Below are positions 12,001 to 18,389 of a stretch of DNA of 64,000 nt, in pieces. The stretch comes from Alteromonas ponticola (GTDB lineage Bacteria > Pseudomonadota > Gammaproteobacteria > Enterobacterales > Alteromonadaceae). Each line of letters starts with the position of its first letter. Position 1 is the first letter of the stretch. The notes under the pieces were generated by a model. That model searched no databases and was not told the DNA's origin. It was given only the letters and a program-made list of their open reading frames with translations. The stretch spans positions 1 to 64,000 of the forward strand of contig NZ_JAATNW010000001.1 of assembly GCF_012911815.1 (NCBI RefSeq), read 5' to 3'. A program made the position numbers and the translations under genes.

Positions 12001-12283
12001 TGTTCACCACAGTGACACCATCGGCTGAGGAACTTAATTCGCCTGATTGACCATTGGCGAACATGATTGCCGGGTCATTGTAAGAGGAAGTGGCTGTGCT
12101 GGAGGTAGACGATGCCGGCGGGGTATTTTGCGCAGCCATTGCTTCCAGTAAACGCAGTTCCATTAAGCGTTCATCGTATGCGCGCTCAGCACCATAGGCA
12201 GCCATCAATACCGGATTTCCTGCCAATACCACTATCAGGGCTTTGGTTATACCATTGCGCCATTTTCTGGGTAAAATTCTCAT
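1..12283 (-). CDS. Giant TpsA exoprotein, filamentous haemagglutinin/CdiA type (3' end outside window)
   Basis: The frame starts at ATG 12283 after the Shine-Dalgarno AAGGAAAG and stays in register at every point checked down to position 2, giving over 4,090 codons with no stop seen. Residues 1-32 form a basic-hydrophobic export signal. A TPS secretion domain follows (about 70-330), with NQFINYNV at 106-113 and NPNGITCNGCGFIN at 178-191. From about position 11400 to 5100 come many 19-22-residue coils of the form LNN-x-x-G-x-I, the FHA beta-helix. A Ser/Gln-rich linker lies near residues 2560-2800. A second haemagglutinin-repeat block (about 2800-3900) contains a charged helical insert near 3470-3540. 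The last part read resembles the pre-toxin region of CdiA/FhaB proteins (ELAGLNRDAANTTNEIYDV, then VDHRLLSEEGRAQIKED). It should be secreted through the TpsB encoded just upstream and displayed at the cell surface. Adhesin versus contact-dependent toxin cannot be decided because the C-terminus is missing. Confidence 0.93.
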   Translation of the reverse strand, partial: MRILPRKWRNGITKALIVVLAGNPVLMAAYGAERAYDERLMELRLLEAMAAQNTPPASSTSSTATSSYNDPAIMFANGQSGELSSSADGVTVVNIAAPTQGGVSHNQFINYNVTTDGVILNNSLDPAISIIGGWTDGNRRMTGGSANVILAEITGANRSQLRGFTEVLGNSAEFVLANPNGITCNGCGFINIPRTVLATGTPELNNGNLIGLSVSGGDVLITGAGLNASNVNQLDILTRAIKLNAALYANELNILTGINRYDFATGTHQTSTAQSGADSTYEFALDASALGAMYANKIKLIGTEAGLGVRSKGLISSTENMQLSVDGQLQLKDAVAQGQLALTSVNDSIQTTGSVYGQSVNINAAEKVTNTGLVASKESITLNANSLVQQGDMLSGVTLQGEWQDDAQIHIALSDKLDNQGNIVSQGALNIAAKALQNHADAALYADTTSIAMPLFANQGNLTASKLNVDSDSLTNAGYIQANNATLTVKQLTQSQGTLHQVGDSGAMTVSGQSVNFESGNVIAEGNATFNLSAQLANNAQSTFNQATVINVSEVVNNGSIVFNGQTEINADSYVNSGISQFSATDVTTLTIADDINNTEGTLQFAADSIITAKSINNEAGQINQLNDASLVLDIQNALNNSDGKVQSNGSLQLTASDIDNVKGDITAATQLTLITDRLNNDTGAVAGSELSITTDTLENANGIISAANLTVVADSINNNKGVIESSQDLTLQTIAMTNGDDSLISGSHVEVLSETLDNAATAIIEGTQVALTATTITNQGTVLATGEAQEALSIQAQSLRNAGNIESHGESFSLTDMQLDNTQGQISHLGTGVLQLDVLGVLNNQQGNIQTAGQLISNSESLDNTLGDIASADGASLSADSLINNDGFITLTGAATSHIQTTSSLDNLNGQIVSEGALHIDSAALTNTGDLQSASLYVNAEALTNQGHIQAGNATLSSTTLNNQGSILATNTQGEALVIAASNGITNSGHIQSDSHTFTIQDNLDNRNGAIAHAGTGVLSLAHLNNHQGSVFTASSLIINGDTDNNAGIIQAVGPVSVDAGTFDNQFGQLITDDALVLTTSTLDNRNGTISSAGITSSVTATADLSNGQGRIYSAADLLTVNAGDLALQDGVIAGEQNVAINADTLEITTDGQLQSQRTLEITSAELTNQGHISAADIILSTATLTNQQGVIEAQNALNATADSIDNTQGVLHSQGAMHINAESLLNTEEGILSQTGDGRMQLTLTRLDNHSTISATELDATITEQFLNSAYVQAETVTLSADELNNSGEVSGTQVTIDGQRVINTDGLIASYGTTGVLQIDSATTDNQHGLIQSDGGNLFLYTQFNNAAGNVVQLGDGNISITTLHNNTQGQVLSNADILLSGDVNNAQGKVEAANNLHIDADHVDNMAGNLYAGNAIDLAAASLNNHNGNLSAENNVQLNVSGVLNNDNAGAIKTNGTLSIDAQTLNNSAGELASNANMVLRSEMLNNAQGSILAAADAHLDATQINNSQGMIQVNGHLTANAQESVTNTNGIIETQTLSLATPTLLNEQGLILALGSQDQALQLDVNSLNNTQGIIGSHGLNWDLMLTSLTNQAGQLIHYGDGTFSLSHSGAMTNTGTIAAAANLDITSNELINQGNIQAQQLLNVNGDVSNQAQGALLGNTITLLTPTGSVTNEGVISASHNLNVSADHLNNSNLFYAGNNTSVNANSITNTGTWSSDSVNAANFSLLKNNGRIESNSSSFSGTTLENQASGVLINADSQADSFQLNTAQLNNSGTLYSSAQNVDVKGSLTNHGEIIHAGVGVLKLGETGSINNANGSIASAGSTTLKNSVSGSGKLFAEQGMHIDSNGTFTNNSELYTKGDLLISSALNNQGGSLLSDGQLTINTTGAVTNTGRLQGYDLSVTTGVLNNNNGTITSLGAGNADITATTLYNNGGTIQSTNDYLFISAQTGELDNANGKILHKGAGVLSLSSAGQLDQRNGIINTEGKLTTAIQGNLNNTGGDITASYYQIDTNATLTNNSGTIVATGYGSSSIESGALYNQNGLIGSKGENLSLTTTGLNNNGGQILHQGTGKLTVSGGSITNSTDSSAIKSNGMLVLNGGNSVANSGVISSKSQLTVNARNITNLNAITSSHSKVDIDSTGTLTNRGKISGKTGVDVDGVTLDNRDGELQSDGTVNVNVTSINVGRITGQDVDVHSKNKITVQSTEVLSALNTLELSSDNDITNSGSVTSSGTIGVTANTLTNNSGANISADNKTILSLTRLVNRGTVSGNTDLIVNASTTTNSGTLASAGTLDINSDITNSNLLFAGSNLTIDGDVTNTANIYSSANATLKGGTITNTGGVIAAVRDLSISGTIKNEYAGAFSYKKGATTNSSSYTGGSNEGGGTTTNQFTSTRNREDRATTSYSVSANGQEGLISSGRNMTLNGTITNQYSTISAGNNLTLSGTSLTNINAQNKHESDVTVVEETWTANCLQGTTDRFGNYFCSEPGSPHKTGERVIDTYSEVSYGGAGSYGTIAAGGNIYGNLKNKVEIIDGVTSADSEHVNTNANGSKGTGEKGSSASFDKNNNVTVAKAAATEESTSAETRTGAGRGTEANEQVSSGLTALSADEQATDYTNTPTQGASLTTVDGANSDVEATLTQGAILHTASAVNANGQVSDGNTTVIPANSAANQEQVKKQREQEEARIQAYIASQPGIDDAAVHAGQQGQFADPANINPDLHFAQGQAGAIPSEYTGKGSAVPLSPDTISQHNPDLIIKQQIDHQQGMLAEQTKPDAPHDLAAGQHLTPPKNPHQVGQNVFLTAAQMRVLTEDLGFDAEAINEGQKSLYAAISHNDLMADGVTLSAGGTIDITAAKGFTVDGGIAGGEGLILRSDRGLDMTNLGFFDSDNLLGLQLGGDFTNTLALESKNLWLDIAGDITNLGSFTGSDTLSLNAGGDLINQSLISGGAVSLTAKGDIINRTEFSHHTVTDRKGNTTTYTEIGDAPQIVSTDSLNMEAGNNLDLQGSQLSTKGDMNLSAGNDVLLGTVETVYAHDRTFKGGYDKAEHRTFDVVSLNAGGNLTVNAGNNLESEGAQFSAGKTASLSADNQLNLNAVVESHYAANKKTEKGFLKKKVTESVTLHEQVQGTGIDATNVLLNASVDEQGNIIQSGQGDVTLTAATINASENVVAMGDNIAVTAATYQDDEFTHTSKSSLGGFKSKTKEELAQDDLLAGSTISAGNNIFMDAGDNLSIIASDLDANNIALTAFNEVLIASGEESSLRESRSQSGGLFSGGSLYATTENISGSASTTANSTNLNASGNIVVDAGRATVIGSNLNADNSISVTTDIGDIQVLAAKETQHTYSSDKQVGVSFGDAMEGFSRPDELFSTDNGQLTYKVADARYDEVNRTTDSTTYKASQINAKGSVTLDSISDITIAGSDISADDSANFFAQGDVSVTETVETFAETDDETHGSATLSVVVQHQAVEVAKAAKAVDDAKDQVKQAEADYRRYQKETAQLEGQLAQLKADVTAGKPGFTQADVNELQGLLDDVKGDESWYQAGLATAAANLTSKITLLTQQSAAAAQSTATYGFNAGVQLDIAANQTSSTTHSTTSRGSTVNANNINIVTGPQGQSGSTHISGSALTAQNSFNVLTDTLSVTASQNTQQSRSSSQYGNVTIAHTLWGAAGGPTINASLGSNEQQDKATTYTNSSLTAKHMNVVTSGDATISGGNLHGQDSLNMNIGGNLTLESVQNRYTGSSKGMGISAGMGFGNTGGENNTLDVHKAVAKAASNLGDTRAGAASVNGGLNASNSRYHSTETVLSSITGGNVNVDVSGNTAITGALIAAMDNNGNDNGALTLSTGTISYSDLNNRSYSSSQSASINANVGLTADAKHNESGTDTKLNSSNTAYQNNSSQSLSKAMATVGEGNVTVGGEETELAGLNRDAANTTNEIYDVNRQQGKIDLTVDHRLLSEEGRAQIKEDVKRTEILGESVADVLKVSVSITGSGDGESSLREHIGNKQDYFTATKNFMQNEANAEHIATLGDASATPEQKQAAYTALANEVAVQMGVDPVEAKVLMQDDPAFAGAFSDATNTIYVNDLAQN

Positions 12284-12292
12284 CAGCTTTCC

Positions 12293-14011
12293 TTAAAAAC
12301 TCACTCGCAATGACAGGTCAACTTCCTGTTGCTTTTGGGTAAAAAAATCAGGCACGCGCAATGCTCTGGCATAAGACAACGTCGCTTCGACCTGATTGCC
12401 ATGCCACTTAATTCCTACTACAGAACCTGCTACCCATTCACTGTTTTCCTGCGGATATTCAGGCAAATTTGACACGCCTGCATCAACGCCGAAGAAATAG
12501 TGAATTTGATTTATAAATGACAGTTCACTTGCTACGGGCAAGGTGAACTCATTGCGGATATATCCGCCTTTGTAACCGAACAGACTGCTTTGAGAAAGAC
12601 CGCGTACGGTATAGCGGCCACCTACTGTCAGGCCTTCGGAAGCAAGAATGATGTCGGGGGAATATAAATAATTTGCAGAAATCGCATAAAGGATCGGCGT
12701 TTCGGCCATACGCCATTGAGTGTTATAAGCCAAATTTGCCTGGTATTTTATAAACTGAAAGTCATCTTCTGCGGCGACCAGTTTCTTTTTCGCATCAAAC
12801 CAGGACACACTTTTATAGATATGAAGTCCTGCACTTAGGCTGCCCTGGCTGAGCGAACGTCTGTAAGCGGTGTGAAAATCCCAGACATACAAAACGCGCG
12901 AAGACGTGTCTAAAAATACATCTTCAATGAAGTTCTTGCTCGTTTTGCGGGTGAGACTCAGGGCCAGATCGATCTTGTCAGTTTGGTCACGGTAAACTGT
13001 GTAGCCTAGCTGAAGGCTGCTATTGAATGATGAGCCATGAATCGCAAAATTGCTGTTTTCACCCACCACGATTTGTTCGTATTCGTAAAAATTACTTTGG
13101 GCACCGAGAGACCAATAATGAACTGGCACCGACCACGATAACGCGTAGCTTCTTGACATGGCGTGAGGTAAATCGTGACCGCCAATGTTGGTAGACGCTG
13201 AAAACAACGTGGTGTCGTTGATGCCAACCAGATTGCCCATGACCAGATTCGCGTCCAATTGGTATTCACCCGTACTTTCTACGCCATAATTATTTAAGCC
13301 TACCGAGCCTTGCCAGTGTTTAGCAGGTTGATTGTTGATGGCTACTTCTGAGCCCCCCTGCTGTAAGGCTGGATTCAATGCGACGGTGGTGTTATTGCCC
13401 GTTAACGTGTTGAGATTCTCAAGCCCCTGCTCAATATCGCGGATATTCAAGGTGTTACCTATAGTAACGGGAAATGCCCAGGCAAGTTGTTGAGCGGTAA
13501 TAGATTGATCCGTAGACGAAAGGGTTTCGACGAAGCCTTCCACAATATCTATTTCCAGATGTCCATCAGATAGATCCTGCGGGCCGATATAGGCACGGCT
13601 TGTCACATACCCTTTATCTAGATACAGATTTGTAATGCTGCCAAGTAGCGCGTTGATCTGCTCTAAACCGAGACATCGGTGATAAAAGGGGCTGGTTACA
13701 CGTTGAATTTCGTCGGCGGCAATCGATTTCTCACCTGACACTTCAATACTGGTGATATTAAAGCACTGATCTGACGCGCTGGTGCCTTCTGATGTACTTA
13801 CCGATTCAGGCCTGGAAAGATGGATGACAGGACGATTCTTCAGCGGCTCGATCTGGTTTTCCAGGCGATCAAGGCCTTGCTTGATTATTTTCTCGTGCTC
13901 TGAAAAGACGGGTTGCTGCGCACTGGTTTTCGCTGACACACACATCGCCACTAAAAGCCAGACAACAGCTATGTATAACCGACGATGGTGAGTGAAAAAG
14001 AAACAGCGCAC
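12293..14011 (-). CDS. TpsB outer-membrane transporter (FhaC/ShlB family)
   Basis: A 572-residue Omp85-superfamily transporter that exports its partner TpsA through the outer membrane. The start is GTG 14011 with AAGG 8-9 nt upstream. Residues 1-31 look like a signal peptide ending TSA before QQPV. A POTRA domain covers about 82-165, with Cys83 and Cys113 placed as in ShlB-type POTRA domains. The rest is a beta-barrel with the conserved TVRG motif in GGRYTVRGLSQSSLFGYK, and it ends in an aromatic residue (SLRVSF), as expected for a BAM substrate. Its stop is 9 bp before the tpsA start, so the two genes are almost certainly one transcript in the usual B-then-A order. Length fits the family (about 550-590). 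Confidence 0.93.
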   Translation of the reverse strand: MRCFFFTHHRRLYIAVVWLLVAMCVSAKTSAQQPVFSEHEKIIKQGLDRLENQIEPLKNRPVIHLSRPESVSTSEGTSASDQCFNITSIEVSGEKSIAADEIQRVTSPFYHRCLGLEQINALLGSITNLYLDKGYVTSRAYIGPQDLSDGHLEIDIVEGFVETLSSTDQSITAQQLAWAFPVTIGNTLNIRDIEQGLENLNTLTGNNTTVALNPALQQGGSEVAINNQPAKHWQGSVGLNNYGVESTGEYQLDANLVMGNLVGINDTTLFSASTNIGGHDLPHAMSRSYALSWSVPVHYWSLGAQSNFYEYEQIVVGENSNFAIHGSSFNSSLQLGYTVYRDQTDKIDLALSLTRKTSKNFIEDVFLDTSSRVLYVWDFHTAYRRSLSQGSLSAGLHIYKSVSWFDAKKKLVAAEDDFQFIKYQANLAYNTQWRMAETPILYAISANYLYSPDIILASEGLTVGGRYTVRGLSQSSLFGYKGGYIRNEFTLPVASELSFINQIHYFFGVDAGVSNLPEYPQENSEWVAGSVVGIKWHGNQVEATLSYARALRVPDFFTQKQQEVDLSLRVSF

Positions 14012-14831
14012 TTGATTACCTTCTTATGTAAACAACAACGACAATCCTTTTGGATTGTTGATTTACAAAAGACAAACGTGCGCAGACACAGCTGCATGGT
14101 ACGCAGGAATTACCAGCATATTACCTTACAGGTAATGCGACTAAGTTAATGCAATCGATGCAGTCATTGGTGCATTTGCGCCTTTAGATCACCGACTTTG
14201 CGTGCTGCCCTTTCGAAACAGTTTGCCTTTTAATTGTCTCAGCCAGCGAAATGCTAAATTTCTTGCTAGCGAAGATCCGAGAGTATATACGACGAAAGTA
14301 TTAGATCAAGTCTGTTTAAATTTTATTCTGTTTCAAAATTTTATTTACGGGGGAACGCTAGTGCTGAAGATTTATGAATGTTTTTGTTTTATTTAGAGTA
14401 AGGGGGGAAGTCAGCCGGTATTTTCTTTTCTTTTGTCTAATATACATCAATGAAAATTTTGGGGCTGGTTTGTTTGGAACTGATATTGTGATATTGCCAT
14501 CTTCAGGTATGCGAAAAGCTTATATGACTATGGTCAGAGTGTGGGTGTCCATGACTGTTCAATTTTGTTCACATGGGAGCAAAGTGTAGATGGCGAAAAT
14601 TGAATCCAAAATTGATGCGAAGACTGGTTTAAGAATAGTTTTTATTTTTAAGATGGATATAAATTTTATTATTTCTTCATTTCTGTTATAGAAATTATGG
14701 GTTAATGAAAATTTTTGAACTACTATCATTGGAGCCAGTTATCGCTATTCAGCTTGGAGTCGCTGGCAGGTTGGTCAACAAAAGATGTAGATGTTGATGA
14801 TTTTGTACATTCAGGGAAAAGGAAAAAAATT
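14012..14831. other. AT-rich 820-bp intergenic region between tpsB and the PEP-CTERM-like gene
   Basis: No convincing gene is seen; the short open frames here have no family resemblance and poor start signals. The tpsB-proximal end should hold the tpsBA promoter. It contains a perfect 7-bp hairpin (ACAATCC, loop TTTT, GGATTGT, 14041-14058) about 30 bp upstream of the tpsB start, and a cluster of ATTACC half-sites (listed separately). The part from about 14280 to 14800 is very AT-rich without clear structure and should carry the promoter of the rightward gene. Confidence 0.6.
14109..14136. promoter_or_regulatory. Cluster of three ATTACC half-sites upstream of tpsB
   Basis: ATTACC occurs at 14109-14114 and 14120-14125, 11 bp apart (one helical turn), and its complement GGTAAT at 14131-14136. 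The last two form an inverted repeat with a 5-bp spacer. About 100 bp upstream of tpsB, this is placed like an operator, but I cannot name the regulator. Confidence 0.3.
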
Positions 14832-15407
14832 ATGCGATATCATTACAGACTTGCGGCTCTAATTGCTCTTTTATCAGCATTTACTGTTAGTGCTCGGGCA
14901 GAACTGATTATCTTCAATGTCACCGGTAATCCTTTAATATCAGGTTACTTCACCCTTGATGACGCATTACTCGATGGGTCAGCTGCACAGATAATCAATA
15001 ATTCGGATATATCGGACATGGGTTTCGAGATTTTTCCAGGCTCACCTTCTGGTACCTGGACATTTTCTGATCTTATTTCATTACCCAATCCAGAAGAACC
15101 TGGAGTAATACCCGCATTATTGATCGACTCATCTGGCTTAGCGCCCCGAATTATTGACGCTCGTGGGGGCCTTGCAGATAATGGTACCAACATTATTTCG
15201 CTATTTGGAAACACCTCACTCATTACAAGGTCTTCAGACCCCTTTACAATTGGTGATAGCGTCACTTACGAGATTGAATGGACGGTTGAAACTACGGGGA
15301 GTGGTATCCCTGTTTCTGAACCCAGTTTATTGCTTTGGCTATGCGTGGGCCTGCTGTTGTGCTATTCCCGCAAATCAACAGTGAGCAACCCCGTTCCAAC
15401 TTTGTAA
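14832..15407 (+). CDS. Small secreted protein with PEP-CTERM-like sorting tail
   Basis: A 191-residue exported protein. ATG 14832 was preferred over an in-frame ATG 117 bp upstream because it follows a purine-rich AGGAAAAAAATT and opens a clear signal peptide (MRYHYRLAALIALLSAFTV, cleavage probably after ARA). The mature part begins ELIIFNVTGNP and contains ISGYFTLDD, a style common in PEP-CTERM proteins. The C-terminus has the tripartite shape of a PEP-CTERM signal: VSEPS, a hydrophobic stretch (LLLWLCVGLLLCY) and a basic end (SRKS). The usual PEP is here SEP. Such tails are recognised by exosortase, of which no gene is in the window. Molecular function is unknown. It is the only rightward gene in this part and faces nagX across a shared terminator. 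Confidence 0.75.
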   Translation: MRYHYRLAALIALLSAFTVSARAELIIFNVTGNPLISGYFTLDDALLDGSAAQIINNSDISDMGFEIFPGSPSGTWTFSDLISLPNPEEPGVIPALLIDSSGLAPRIIDARGGLADNGTNIISLFGNTSLITRSSDPFTIGDSVTYEIEWTVETTGSGIPVSEPSLLLWLCVGLLLCYSRKSTVSNPVPTL

Positions 15408-15413
15408 TGATAG

Positions 15414-15445
15414 AGAAAGATATCACCCTGCAGAGATATCTTTCT
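15414..15445. terminator. Bidirectional intrinsic terminator between PEP-CTERM-like gene and nagX
   Basis: A perfect 11-bp stem, AGAAAGATATC (15414-15424) and GATATCTTTCT (15435-15445), with a 10-nt loop. It lies between two convergent stop codons and so can serve both genes. Confidence 0.65.
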
Positions 15446-15456
15446 TCGGTGGCTGT

Positions 15457-16557
15457 CTACACTCTAACGATAACATTCTTACGATATAGCAGATAAGCGA
15501 CAGCATAAAACAGCACAACCAGCGCTAAGCTGTACAGCAATGAGGCCAGGTTCGCTGGTATGTGCTGTGATAACAGTTTAAATAGCTGTGTTTTGATTGA
15601 AAAGGTGCCGAGATCAGTGGTTAAGTTTATCTTTTCCATTGAGACGGTAAATAGCCAGGCCAGTACGTAAATGAGAATGGGATTGGTGCCATATATACGC
15701 AATGGCTGCAGCATAAAGCGCACCTGCTTTTGCTCCCACAACCAGATGAAAAGCGACAGGCACATGCCTGCGGCTCCTGCAGTGACCAGTACAAATGTGG
15801 GTGTCCACAGGTATTTATTGATTGGTTGAAGGAACGTCAATGCAGCACCGCTCAGCGCAAGAGCCGCCCCAAGGCATAAGGTTGCTTTTACTCTCTGGCC
15901 GGGTTGGTTGATACCTTGCAGCAGCAACGCAAACAGGTATCCGCATAGTACGGTGACGGCGGCGGGAATGGTGCTGAGCAGGCCCTCCGGATCAAAGGGG
16001 ATCCCCTTCCCTTTCCACATATGCTCAGGTCCGATGATAAACAGGTCCAGTTGAACTACGGCATTATGCTCCAGTGCATACGGTGCTGGTGAAAACCCAA
16101 TAAGCAGCGCCGTGTAGACGACTAACGCACCTATGCCAACGGCGACTAAACGGCGAGGCGGCACAAAAAGTACCAGCAACCCCGTGATAATAAAACACAG
16201 GCCGATGCGTTGCAGTACCCCCATGTAGCGCCACTGCTCCGGGGGATGATCAAACGGGAATAAATGCAGTAGAAAGCCGATGGCAGCGATAATCAGCCCG
16301 CGCTTAATTACCCTAAAAACGGGTTTTTCATCTTGCTCAATTGCGGACTTAAATGAATACGCCATGGCGGCGCCCACCACAAACAGAAAGAAGGGAAAGA
16401 CCAGATCAGTGGGCGTCATACCATGCCAGTCGGCATGGCGCAGCGGTGGGTAAATATGGGCCCATGAGCCCGGATTATTCACCAGGATCATAAAGGCAAG
16501 GGAAAGCCCCCTTAAGATATCAATGGCTTCGATGCGCGCTGAACTTACCGCTGTCAT
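15457..16557 (-). CDS. nagX: NagX-like inner-membrane acyltransferase-family protein
   Basis: A 366-residue polytopic membrane protein of the COG4299/DUF5009 group, related to heparan-alpha-glucosaminide N-acetyltransferase. The N-terminal signature RIEAIDILRGLSLAFMILVN and PTDLVFPFFLFVVGAAMAYS are typical; about ten hydrophobic helices follow. In Shewanella and other marine gammaproteobacteria nagX belongs to the N-acetylglucosamine regulon, with a proposed but unproven role in amino-sugar uptake or modification. Here it starts 11 bp after nagA, which supports that assignment. Its start ATG 16557 lacks a close Shine-Dalgarno (AAGGG is about 13 nt away), so translation may depend on nagA. Confidence 0.85.
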   Translation of the reverse strand: MTAVSSARIEAIDILRGLSLAFMILVNNPGSWAHIYPPLRHADWHGMTPTDLVFPFFLFVVGAAMAYSFKSAIEQDEKPVFRVIKRGLIIAAIGFLLHLFPFDHPPEQWRYMGVLQRIGLCFIITGLLVLFVPPRRLVAVGIGALVVYTALLIGFSPAPYALEHNAVVQLDLFIIGPEHMWKGKGIPFDPEGLLSTIPAAVTVLCGYLFALLLQGINQPGQRVKATLCLGAALALSGAALTFLQPINKYLWTPTFVLVTAGAAGMCLSLFIWLWEQKQVRFMLQPLRIYGTNPILIYVLAWLFTVSMEKINLTTDLGTFSIKTQLFKLLSQHIPANLASLLYSLALVVLFYAVAYLLYRKNVIVRV

Positions 16558-16568
16558 GGTGTGATACG

Positions 16569-17696
16569 CTAACCCTTAACAGGACTCACTTCGCCGTTAA
16601 TCCAGCACTGTTGTACAGCAAGCTGCGAATTTAACTGAATGAAATCAGCGCGACAACCGGGTTTCAAAAAGCCTCTGTCGTTACTATGTAAAAACTGTGC
16701 CGGGGTTGAGGTCGCCATCTGTAGTGCATCGGCTAATGGCAGATGTACCTGATTTACCATGTTGTTCACCGCGCCTGCCATATCAAGACAAGATCCGGCA
16801 AAAGTGCCATCTTCGGTTAACAGTTTATCGCCGTGGCGGGTGATCATGGTGTCTTCCCACGCCATTGTCTGCACTGTGCTGCCTACGTGCGCCATGGCAT
16901 CGGTGACCAACATCAGTCGCTGAGGCCCAATGCTGTTAATCGCCAGGCGACAGTTTGCCGGATGCACGTGCTGCATATCGGCAATAATTCCTACGTAAGC
17001 TCCGGTTTGTGTCAGCGCTGCACCAATCATGCCCGGCTCTCTGGCTTTTAATCCCGACATGGCATTGAATAAGTGAGTGAAGCCACGTGCTCCCGCTTCA
17101 ATCGCGGCCACCACGGTTTCATAATCGGCATTGGAATGCCCTAACGAAATCACTACCTCTTTGTCCGTTAACTCTTTAATAAGGTCAGGTCTTAGGGCTT
17201 CTGGCGCAATGGTCAGCATGACCTTCCCAAGGTCTTGACGCAGGTAGGTGTTCAGTGCTGCGTCATCGATATGACGAATGGATCCTGCGGCGTGAATGCC
17301 CCGCTTTGTTTTGCTTAAATGGGGTCCCTCAAAATGCACTCCGATGATGCTTTGATGATTGTTTGCAATGGCCTCGGCAATAGCATCAGCTGCTTTAGCC
17401 ATTTTTGCTGGTGTATCGGTAATTAGAGTCGGCAATAAGGCAGTGGTACCAAACTGACGATGAGCAGTCGCAATGCGGTCAAGGGCATCTAATGACTGCG
17501 CGTGATTAAACAGCGCGCCGCCGCCGCCATTCACCTGGGTATCAATAAAGCCCGGACAAACTATGCCATCCAGCGTATCACTTCCCAACACCTGGTCATG
17601 TAAAAGTGACGTCACTACCCCATCTTCAACAGTCAATACACAATTATGCAGCATGCGATTGCCGTCAAACAGCTGTTTGATTTGAAACTGGCTCAT
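16569..17696 (-). CDS. nagA: N-acetylglucosamine-6-phosphate deacetylase NagA
   Basis: A 375-residue amidohydrolase that converts N-acetylglucosamine-6-phosphate to glucosamine-6-phosphate and acetate in the cytosol. I chose ATG 17696 (MSQFQIKQLF) over ATG 17717 because GGGAAAG precedes it closely. Family marks: CPGFIDTQVNGGGGALFN near the N-terminus, HFEGPHLSKTKRGIHA (metal-site Glu), SLGHSNADYE and FTHLFNAMS (metal-site His residues), and MLVTDAMAH (catalytic Asp). Length matches the family (about 380). It heads a short nagA-nagX unit. The deaminase nagB, kinase, transporter and nagR regulator are not in the window, so the pathway is split or lies elsewhere. Confidence 0.95.
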   Translation of the reverse strand: MSQFQIKQLFDGNRMLHNCVLTVEDGVVTSLLHDQVLGSDTLDGIVCPGFIDTQVNGGGGALFNHAQSLDALDRIATAHRQFGTTALLPTLITDTPAKMAKAADAIAEAIANNHQSIIGVHFEGPHLSKTKRGIHAAGSIRHIDDAALNTYLRQDLGKVMLTIAPEALRPDLIKELTDKEVVISLGHSNADYETVVAAIEAGARGFTHLFNAMSGLKAREPGMIGAALTQTGAYVGIIADMQHVHPANCRLAINSIGPQRLMLVTDAMAHVGSTVQTMAWEDTMITRHGDKLLTEDGTFAGSCLDMAGAVNNMVNQVHLPLADALQMATSTPAQFLHSNDRGFLKPGCRADFIQLNSQLAVQQCWINGEVSPVKG

Positions 17697-17757
17697 GTCT
17701 TTCCCTTTTTCATTCACGTTACCGTGCTAACTACGCAGGGTTAACTCACCCCAGCGC

Positions 17758-18225
17758 TTAGTCGCTGTGTTGCGCGGCATCATTATAGGCGGTGGTGCCA
17801 TACAGCGGCACGGTAGACAAACTGTGCTTGAAACTACCTGAGGTTTCTTTAGTGGAGTAAGCCAGATACATCAGGGTCTGGTTTTTCTCATCAAGAATGC
17901 GACGGATTTTCATCGCTTTAAAAAAGATGCTTTTTGACTTGGTGAATAGGATCTCGCCATTTTTACTTTTATCTATTTCGTTAATCATGGCTAAGGTAAT
18001 CGGCCCGGTTTGACGGCAGGCGATTGAGCTATCAGACGGATCGGACAGATCGAGGTTGGCTTCAATACTGGATACATGGCAGGTAACGCCTGTGACCACC
18101 GGGTCGGTAAAGGCATCAAGTTTGATATCTTTGGTGGTAAACATGCCCAGCGAGACATCGCCCACCTCATTTTGATCGCACCCGGCCAACGCCAGTGTGG
18201 TTAATGCTACGTATAGTAATCGCAT
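17758..18225 (-). CDS. creA: CreA family protein, predicted lipoprotein
   Basis: A 155-residue CreA-family protein of unknown function. ATG 18225 has GGAG about 7 nt upstream and opens a lipobox signal, MRLLYVALTTLALAGC, so Cys16 would be lipidated; the upstream in-frame ATG would bury this signal. The family-like core includes DVSLGMFTTKDIKLDAF, DPVVTGVTCHVSSIEA and DPSDSSIACRQTGPI. E. coli CreA is a periplasmic protein of similar size; here the anchor suggests membrane attachment. The gene is 61 bp upstream of nagA on the same strand, with no terminator seen between them. Confidence 0.88.
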   Translation of the reverse strand: MRLLYVALTTLALAGCDQNEVGDVSLGMFTTKDIKLDAFTDPVVTGVTCHVSSIEANLDLSDPSDSSIACRQTGPITLAMINEIDKSKNGEILFTKSKSIFFKAMKIRRILDEKNQTLMYLAYSTKETSGSFKHSLSTVPLYGTTAYNDAAQHSD

Positions 18226-18274
18226 AGGAGACTCCCCATTAATGTGCAATTAGCATATCATTATCAACAACCTG

Positions 18275-18298
18275 GGTGTTAGATAGAATATTAACACC
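18275..18298. promoter_or_regulatory. Inverted repeat upstream of creA
   Basis: GGTGTTA (18275-18281) and TAACACC (18292-18298) are perfect inverted arms separated by 10 bp, about 50 bp upstream of the creA start. Arm length and spacing suit a dimeric repressor, but the sequence is not one I recognise. Confidence 0.3.
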
Positions 18299-18389
18299 GT
18301 ATGAAATACTTATTCCGCCACGCCCTTGTACGTAGATTTAGAAAATTGGCTGTGCTGATTAGTGGCTTTAATGGGGGTAACCGCGTCAG

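Noticed and set aside
14202..14589. Short rightward open frames in the AT-rich gap after tpsB.
   Set aside because: They overlap each other, lack good ribosome-binding sites and have no recognisable protein features; composition suggests non-coding AT-rich DNA.
17718..17731. GTTA-CCGTGC-TAAC as a possible operator upstream of nagA.
   Set aside because: Arms of only 4 bp are easily due to chance and do not match NagR or NagC sites as I recall them.
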